Below, piece after piece: positions 6,089 to 9,981 of a stretch of DNA of 9,981 nt. The position numbers and the translations under genes were made by a program. The first letter of the stretch is position 1, and each line of letters starts with the position of its first letter. Source of the DNA: CAYTUI01 sp964441335 (GTDB taxonomy: Bacteria > Patescibacteriota > Patescibacteriia > UBA1558 > 2-01-FULL-52-15); assembly GCA_964441335.1 (NCBI GenBank), contig CAYTUI010000043.1:1-9981 (forward strand). The letters are read 5' to 3'. The notes under the pieces are model-generated. The model did no database searches and was not told the DNA's origin. It was given only the letters and a program-made list of their open reading frames with translations.

Positions 6089-6271
6089 ATGACAAAGGTT
6101 CATCTCACTGATCTGACAATCTGCGACTGTGATTGCCACAACGGCGACTCTCATCACATTGTCGCCTGCTGCAACCCTTGCCCGATTTGTCAGAAGCGAA
6201 TCCAGCGAAACTGCCTCAAAGACCACTACAAGAGGTCACACCCCCGGAGAAAGTCTCCGGTCAACCGATAG
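6089..6271 (+). CDS. Small Cys/His-rich zinc-finger protein
   Basis: A 60-residue basic protein, the only plus-strand gene here, transcribed away from the epimerase gene. Its C-terminal half has a classical C2H2 spacing: C31-x2-C34-x11-H46-x4-H51 (CPICQKRIQRN..HYKRSH), followed by a basic RRK tail. The N-terminal half has more potential metal ligands: C12, C14, C16, H17, H22, H23, C27 and C28, enough for a second zinc site or knuckle. A DNA- or RNA-binding role is the natural guess, but small zinc ribbons also act as protein adaptors. The start is fixed by the SD. A very strong hairpin follows three bases after the TAG stop. No exact family is recognised. Confidence 0.75.
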   Translation: MTKVHLTDLTICDCDCHNGDSHHIVACCNPCPICQKRIQRNCLKDHYKRSHPRRKSPVNR

Positions 6272-6274
6272 CTT

Positions 6275-6312
6275 CAGGGCTGCGATCGTCAGATCGCAGC
6301 CCTGTTAAATTA
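6275..6312 (+). terminator. Terminator of the zinc-finger gene
   Basis: A perfect 13-bp stem (6275-6287 with 6292-6304) with a GTCA loop contains CTGCGATC/GATCGCAG and is followed by TTAAATTACTTT. It starts three bases after the stop codon. The downstream tract is U-biased only on the plus strand. The next gene converges from the right, so the hairpin may also reduce read-through collision. Confidence 0.7.
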
Positions 6313-6343
6313 CTTTAAAGATTTTAGAACTAAATATCCTATC

Positions 6344-6907
6344 TTAGATACTCTTCTCGGCTAAACAAGCGGTCAATTCGGGTGTCTGTGTCCAGCCACA
6401 ACGACCAGTGGCCTGCTTTTCACAAACTGCTGTCTTATAACAGACAAACTGTGGTTGAACAACACAAGCCGTGAAAATAGGATCATCAGGCGTTGTACAA
6501 ACTTCATTGTTACAACCCATAACCACACAATCTACTTTAACAGATGGTGTAATTGGCTGTGGCTTGTTATCTACTGTGGTGGTTGGTTTATTGGTATTGT
6601 TAGAGTTAACACCGGGCTGACCGACGGTTGAACCGTCATTAGTATTATCAGCCGGCTGGTTAACAGCATCTTCCGTATTAGTATTAAGCTGATCGTCAGT
6701 GGTTTTATCAGTCTTAGGACCGGAATTGGCGGCATAAATAAAACCGGCGATAATCGCGATAATTACCAAAATTGTTATAATTCTAGTTTTAGAAGGCTTA
6801 TTACCCCCTACCGAATCCTGATTAGTCCCACCGGATAATTCAGAACTGTCAGGCGTTACCCCTCCTGCGACCTGACCAGAGTTCTGAATAGGTTGATTTT
6901 GCTCCAT
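6344..6907 (-). CDS. Membrane-anchored protein with an eight-cysteine-cluster domain
   Basis: Residues 1-40 are a polar Gly/Ser/Gln-rich cytoplasmic segment ending in basic KPSKTR. A single hydrophobic helix (about 43-60, IITILVIIAIIAGFIYAA) anchors the protein, and positive residues before it predict that the rest lies outside. Residues 61-122 are a low-complexity Asn/Thr/Asp/Pro linker. The C-terminal 60 residues carry exactly eight cysteines (127, 132, 137, 148, 156, 162, 170, 181) in the pattern GCNNEVC...FVCYKTAVCEKQATGRCGW, which matches the eight-cysteine-cluster domain found on bacterial surface proteins. Disulfide bonding is likely. The function of the domain is not established. ATG start, no SD, AT-rich; an extended -10 promoter lies upstream. 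Confidence 0.82.
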   Translation of the reverse strand: MEQNQPIQNSGQVAGGVTPDSSELSGGTNQDSVGGNKPSKTRIITILVIIAIIAGFIYAANSGPKTDKTTDDQLNTNTEDAVNQPADNTNDGSTVGQPGVNSNNTNKPTTTVDNKPQPITPSVKVDCVVMGCNNEVCTTPDDPIFTACVVQPQFVCYKTAVCEKQATGRCGWTQTPELTACLAEKSI

Positions 6908-6943
6908 ATATTTAGCTTATTTAATAAATTATAAGGCGGTCTT

Positions 6944-6971
6944 ATTCTAGCATTATCTCCGGTAAAATCAA
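6944..6971 (-). promoter_or_regulatory. Predicted promoter of the eight-cysteine gene
   Basis: TTGATT (6966-6971) lies 16 nt from TAGAAT (6944-6949), with a TG upstream giving an extended -10 (TGCTAGAAT). The leader would be about 30 nt, AU-rich and without an SD. Confidence 0.45.
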
Positions 6972-6980
6972 CCGTAAACT

Positions 6981-7041
6981 AAAACCCCGCCCGTCCTTTG
7001 TAGTTGCAGGTCGCGACCTACTATTACGGACACGGCTGGGT
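6981..7041 (-). terminator. Structured terminator of the DUF1761-like gene
   Basis: Long arms ACCCAGCCGTGTCC (7028-7041) and GGACGGGCGGGGT (6984-6996) pair with one mismatch and one bulge, followed by UUUU. The large loop contains a perfect 12-nt palindrome AGGTCGCGACCT (7008-7019) flanked by UAGU/ACUA, so the RNA forms a two-tier structure. It lies about 25 nt after the stop codon. Confidence 0.65.
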
Positions 7042-7066
7042 CTTAAAATATTGAAACTACTAAAAA

Positions 7067-7474
7067 CTAAATCCAAACTGACAAAATCGCTCCCATAACC
7101 AGAATTGTCAACAGCTGATGAGCTGCATCAATCCATAATAATGATTGCGAACGTCCGGAAAAGACGTTATTAACCGTCATCGCGGTTACCACGAACCCCA
7201 GCCAGATCCAGAAACCGACTAGCAGTCCGGCCTGAACCGTTGTCGCTCCGATCCAAACTAATATATTATCTAAAATAAAGGCCATGACTATGCTTGCCAC
7301 AAACCAAGTTGTGTAAGCAGAGCTCATGCCCTTTTGCACTTGCTTATCGCTTCTGCCAGTTAATTTCCGCCAAGGTTTCCCAAAAAGAAACGATGAATAC
7401 CAGCACCAAGTAATGACAGTACTGGCAAGCACGGCGGTAATAATGGCATCAAGCTGGATGACAAAATTGCCCAT
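7067..7474 (-). CDS. DUF1761-like four-helix membrane protein
   Basis: A 135-residue integral membrane protein with four predicted helices (about 8-31, 53-75, 79-101, 115-134). The first helix and loop, WCWYSSFLFGKPWRKLTG (23-40), the central GFWIWLGFVVTAMTVNNVF (87-105) and the C-terminal AAHQLLTILVMGAILSVW match the DUF1761 pattern: aromatic WYS..FGK..W after helix 1, a Gly/Trp-rich third helix, and a closing LVMGAIL. The biochemical role of DUF1761 is unknown. The ATG start lacks an SD. It follows the next membrane gene in the same direction, but an intrinsic terminator and a fresh -10 box lie between, so the two are probably separate transcripts. Confidence 0.82.
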   Translation of the reverse strand: MGNFVIQLDAIITAVLASTVITWCWYSSFLFGKPWRKLTGRSDKQVQKGMSSAYTTWFVASIVMAFILDNILVWIGATTVQAGLLVGFWIWLGFVVTAMTVNNVFSGRSQSLLWIDAAHQLLTILVMGAILSVWI

Positions 7475-7502
7475 GTTTTTGTTTTTTAATAATCTTACCT
7501 AT

Positions 7503-7508
7503 ATTATA
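7503..7508 (-). promoter_or_regulatory. Consensus -10 box upstream of the DUF1761-like gene
   Basis: A perfect TATAAT on the minus strand, about 28 nt before ATG 7474. The -35 position falls in the U-tract of the preceding terminator and has no good match, so confidence is limited. Confidence 0.4.
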
Positions 7509-7523
7509 CTAATTTTTGACAAA

Positions 7524-7554
7524 TAAAAAAAGGGGGGTTTGTGAAGACCCGCCC
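7524..7554 (-). terminator. Intrinsic terminator of the 124-residue membrane gene
   Basis: GGGCGGGT (7547-7554) pairs with ACCCCCC (7532-7538) through one C-C mismatch over an 8-nt loop, followed by seven U residues (7525-7531). It starts directly after the TAG stop at 7558. Confidence 0.75.
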
Positions 7555-7557
7555 TGC

Positions 7558-7932
7558 CTAGCCAACCAGCATAGAACTGACGTCCGGCCTTTTATAACTC
7601 TTATCTGTATTAAAGATGGGCAATATTAACATCAGCAAATACCCGAACCACAAGAATCGCGAGGAAAAGATGTCGGCATTTTTATGATAGATAAACAGCC
7701 AATCGCATAATAGCCCGACGATCACCCAACTCAAACCGTAAGTCATCGCTAACCTGACTTTTTGCGGTTTAACCAAGCGAGTAAAGAGATAAGCCAACAG
7801 ACCATTGATCCAAGCCAGGAAAAAATGCATAGAGAAAATGCCTGTCAGACTCCAATCGGACATCAATGACTTCAGGCTATAAATAATTAGCCAAATAACC
7901 ACCCCGATAATTAGAGCTCTACCCCATTTCAT
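7558..7932 (-). CDS. Hypothetical four-helix membrane protein, 124 residues
   Basis: I do not recognise a family. Four hydrophobic segments are visible: about 5-21 (ALIIGVVIWLIIYSLKS), 31-52 (GIFSMHFFLAWINGLLAYLF), 62-82 (MTYGLSWVIVGLLCDWLFIY) and 92-107 (RFLWFGYLLMLILPIF). Connecting loops are short, with basic KPQK after helix 2, and a polar C-terminal tail follows (DKSYKRPDVSS). The size and layout resemble small DUF-type membrane proteins such as its downstream neighbour, but no sequence motif is shared. The ATG start has no SD. The reading frame is intact and closed by its own terminator. Confidence 0.7.
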   Translation of the reverse strand: MKWGRALIIGVVIWLIIYSLKSLMSDWSLTGIFSMHFFLAWINGLLAYLFTRLVKPQKVRLAMTYGLSWVIVGLLCDWLFIYHKNADIFSSRFLWFGYLLMLILPIFNTDKSYKRPDVSSMLVG

Positions 7933-7980
7933 AGGCTTTTAGAGAAACACAACTTATATCTGGGGTATAGCACAAATTGG

Positions 7981-8023
7981 GGAAAAATAATAGGGCCCTT
8001 CCTCGCGGTGAGGAAGGGCCCTA
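7981..8023 (-). terminator. Strong intrinsic terminator of the AAA ATPase gene
   Basis: A perfect 14-bp stem (7991-8004 with 8010-8023) with a 5-nt loop is followed on the minus strand by TTATTTTTCC. It lies about 10 nt after the TGA stop. Each arm contains the palindrome GGGCCC. Confidence 0.88.
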
Positions 8024-8033
8024 GAAGCAGAGG

Positions 8034-9824
8034 TCAGCGAACTTGACGGAGCTTCTTGATGCCACCCCAAGTGACCGGCACATCGCCGATGAAATCGCGG
8101 ATCTCGTCAGTATGGTTGAGACCGATGTTTTCCTTGAACTTCTCCTGAACGGCGTCCAGAAGATCATCGATCGTCACACCGGTCATCGATCCGGCTTGGA
8201 TATCACGATCCATGGCCAATGACGCCGCCCGCTGTACGATTCCAGCGATCATAGCACCGCTGGTAATGCTGGCTAGAGTCATAGTCATGGCTTCATGCCC
8301 TGACTCCGGAGTCGGCTGGATGGTGTACAGACCCAGTTGCGAATCAAACAAGGCGGCTGCTGCCTTCTTGGACAACTCATCCAGATCCGAATGGGCGATG
8401 ACGGCGGTCTTACCAAGGTGGATGCGGAAAATCAACGCCGCAACGTCCTGGTCAGGCCGACCGATCTTGATCTTGCGATCCACACGTCCATCCCGCAGCA
8501 ACGCCGGATCCAGGATGTCCTCCCGGTTGGTGGCGAAGATGAAGAAGGCGTAGGGATCGCGCATGCCGCCGAGTAAACCCAACAGAGCGTTGACGATTGA
8601 GTCGGTAGCGTCGGTACTGATACCGGTACCGCGCTTCTTAGCGACAGCATCGACCTCATCAATGAAGATGACCGGCCGATAACCGTACTGCTCGTAAAAG
8701 CGCTTACCCCAATCGCCCCAGGAACTGACCGTCTTCTCGGCCTTCCCGACCAGGTGCTCCAGAATCTCCGAAGCATTGACGTAGAGAAAACCGACCGGAA
8801 CGGTCGTACCCGGATGCTTCTCGCGGTGCACCTTGGTCAACTCCGAAGCCGCCGCCCGCCCCAGTTCGGTCTTACCGCAACCGGGCGGACCAAACAGCAG
8901 AGCGCCGCGCAGTGCCTTCTGCTTGTAGTGCAGATAGAGCGCCGCGTGCTCCACCGGACGAATGATGGCCTCACGTAGCATCTGTTTGGCCTCATCCAAC
9001 CCGCCGATATCGGCGAAGGTCACGCCCGTGCTGTTGTTCAGCTGGAAACGACCATCTTCCAGACCGAAGTCCTTGAGAATCATCGTGCCCGACTGATCCA
9101 GACCGACGCGGTGACCGACTTGCGGCTGGCCTGCGGAAATAGCCAGACTGACGACGCGACTGTTGTCGCGGTAGTCAACCCGATACAGACCACCAACCAA
9201 CAACTGCTCGACAGTGGCCATTTCCCAAACCGGCAACTCGTCGGCAATACCAACGATTATACCTTTGGCACGGGTAACGCGCACTGTCATCCCGGGTTGC
9301 AGATCCAGACCTGCGGGCACGGGACAGTCGGTGATACGACCGTCGTGAGAGATGATGACGCGGTCCTGATGCTGGTCCACCGGCTCCACCTCTACCGGCT
9401 GACTTCCGCCAGCCACAGAGAAGGATTCAATAGCACCGTCATCAAAGGCCACTTCAATCTTCAGCTGGTCATCGGGTTGTGAAACCACGTAGCCGACAGC
9501 GCCGACCAGTTCCGGCCGTCGTTCACAGACGACGACTTTGACTTGACTGGCGATATCGTACGGCTGAAATGCCGACGAACCACTGGTGACTTGACGGTCG
9601 ATGCGTAGCACTACCGCCAACGAGCAGGAGTTGTCCTCCAAACTGGTCAGTAGAGCGATGTTGTTGAGCTTGGCCAGGACTCTGGTCAAAGCTCGACCCA
9701 GCCTCGAAGCCAAACCTTGTTCATCTTGTCCGCCCAGCACTTCCTTGAAAGCCTGGGCCGGACTGATCTTACCTTGCTGCATACGAGTCAGAGGCCCCGT
9801 GCCTTTTTTTCTTCCTTCGGTCAA
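8034..9824 (-). CDS. ARC/Mpa-like AAA ATPase (proteasomal-ATPase family) with tandem OB domains
   Basis: Predicted hexameric AAA unfoldase-type ATPase, 596 residues, similar to actinobacterial ARC/Mpa. After a basic start and a helix (38-55), a beta-rich region leads into two OB folds (about 150-197 and 198-252), the hallmark of this family. The AAA module begins at TFADIGGL (269-276): Walker A GPPGCGKT (312-319), Walker B VIFIDE (385-390), sensor-1 N433 and two arginine-finger candidates R444/R447 in LLRDGRVD. TSGAMIAGIVQRA (521-533) matches the family's C-domain motif. Oddities: pore loop 1 reads HLVG (357-360) where relatives have an aromatic (KFVG); the C terminus (IKKLRQVR) lacks the Mpa-type GQYL docking end; no long N-terminal coiled coil is evident. 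The TTG start is set by AGGAGG five bases upstream and a consensus promoter. GC-rich by eye. No proteasome subunit, Pup or ligase gene is in the window. Confidence 0.88.
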   Translation of the reverse strand: MTEGRKKGTGPLTRMQQGKISPAQAFKEVLGGQDEQGLASRLGRALTRVLAKLNNIALLTSLEDNSCSLAVVLRIDRQVTSGSSAFQPYDIASQVKVVVCERRPELVGAVGYVVSQPDDQLKIEVAFDDGAIESFSVAGGSQPVEVEPVDQHQDRVIISHDGRITDCPVPAGLDLQPGMTVRVTRAKGIIVGIADELPVWEMATVEQLLVGGLYRVDYRDNSRVVSLAISAGQPQVGHRVGLDQSGTMILKDFGLEDGRFQLNNSTGVTFADIGGLDEAKQMLREAIIRPVEHAALYLHYKQKALRGALLFGPPGCGKTELGRAAASELTKVHREKHPGTTVPVGFLYVNASEILEHLVGKAEKTVSSWGDWGKRFYEQYGYRPVIFIDEVDAVAKKRGTGISTDATDSIVNALLGLLGGMRDPYAFFIFATNREDILDPALLRDGRVDRKIKIGRPDQDVAALIFRIHLGKTAVIAHSDLDELSKKAAAALFDSQLGLYTIQPTPESGHEAMTMTLASITSGAMIAGIVQRAASLAMDRDIQAGSMTGVTIDDLLDAVQEKFKENIGLNHTDEIRDFIGDVPVTWGGIKKLRQVR

Positions 9825-9829
9825 CTGAT

Positions 9830-9835
9830 CCTCCT
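9830..9835 (-). promoter_or_regulatory. Strong SD fixing a TTG start for the AAA ATPase gene
   Basis: AGGAGG precedes TTG 9824 by five bases, the same spacing as the TTG-started HAD gene. No in-frame ATG with an SD occurs nearby. Confidence 0.75.
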
Positions 9836-9873
9836 TGGTTGATAGTTAACTAACCTGTTTTCAAAAAACGTCC

Positions 9874-9925
9874 TGCTATTTAATAGCAAGCCATTATTAT
9901 TACCATATTTTTATACCAATGTCAA
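9874..9925 (-). promoter_or_regulatory. Consensus promoter and 5' hairpin of the AAA ATPase gene
   Basis: TTGACA (9920-9925), a perfect -35, lies 17 nt from TAATAA (9897-9902), with TGG just before it giving an extended -10. Transcription should start near 9890, so the mRNA begins with a small hairpin TGCTAT/ATAGCA (9883-9888 with 9874-9879), which could protect the 5' end. The leader is about 65 nt. This is the best promoter in the window. The remaining bases to 9981 show nothing else. Confidence 0.65.
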
Positions 9926-9981
9926 GCCCTCGTAATGGTTCAATAGCTTGGAATCACTTTGGTGGTAATATCCAAGCATAT

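Noticed and set aside
8432..8776. Second minus-strand frame inside the AAA ATPase gene
   Set aside because: It is an Arg/Ser-rich out-of-frame shadow over the Walker B region, with no start signal.
9111..9482. Plus-strand open frame of 123 codons opposite the AAA ATPase gene
   Set aside because: It has no SD or recognisable motif and is antisense to well-conserved OB-domain coding sequence. Similar plus-strand frames at 8212-8576, 3608-4036, 2644-3375 and 4058-4381 were rejected for the same reason.
8034..9824. A complete Pup-proteasome locus
   Set aside because: Only the ATPase is present. No pup, ligase, deamidase or proteasome subunit is visible, and the docking tail is absent.
1..9981. 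tRNA, rRNA or riboswitch genes
   Set aside because: I found no T-loop/acceptor pattern, rRNA-like segment or known riboswitch core in the spacers by eye.

Overview
The window is a bacterial chromosome segment with ten protein genes. Nine lie on the minus strand and one small gene lies on the plus strand. Small compact genes, an aspartyl-tRNA synthetase that lacks the domain usual in bacteria, an eight-cysteine-cluster surface protein and (G)TAG-rich spacer repeats together suggest a Patescibacteria/CPR genome. That placement is an inference from gene style, not from a marker gene. UGA, UAG and UAA are all used as stops, so nothing suggests a recoded UGA.

Layout. 1-129 holds a palindromic repeat element and the aspS terminator. 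130-3522 is an AT-rich block transcribed leftward: asnS, then an unknown 156-residue protein, then aspS. Its spacers are filled with GTAG/CTAC repeats. 3524-5024 holds a HAD phosphatase-like gene and a small gene with PD-(D/E)XK nuclease-like residues, each with its own promoter, Shine-Dalgarno (SD) site and hairpin. 5024-5971 is an extended-SDR sugar-nucleotide epimerase/dehydratase. 6089-6271 (+) is a 60-residue zinc-finger protein. 6344-7932 holds three membrane proteins: an eight-cysteine-cluster protein, a DUF1761-like protein and an unknown four-helix protein. 8034-9824 is an ARC/Mpa-like AAA ATPase with tandem OB domains.

How the parts relate. The two synthetases supply Asp-tRNA and Asn-tRNA directly. 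Beyond that I see no single pathway. The clearest large-scale pattern is two kinds of gene. Four genes (HAD, nuclease-like, zinc finger, AAA ATPase) are GC-richer by eye, start on ATG or TTG behind strong AGGAGG-type SD sites, mostly have a recognisable promoter, and end in a compact hairpin at or just after the stop codon. The other six are mostly AT-richer and have no visible SD, and asnS looks leaderless. The most unusual protein is the ARC-like ATPase. It keeps its ATPase motifs but has leucine at the pore-loop aromatic position, no clear Pup-binding coiled coil, no C-terminal proteasome-docking tail, and no proteasome genes in view.
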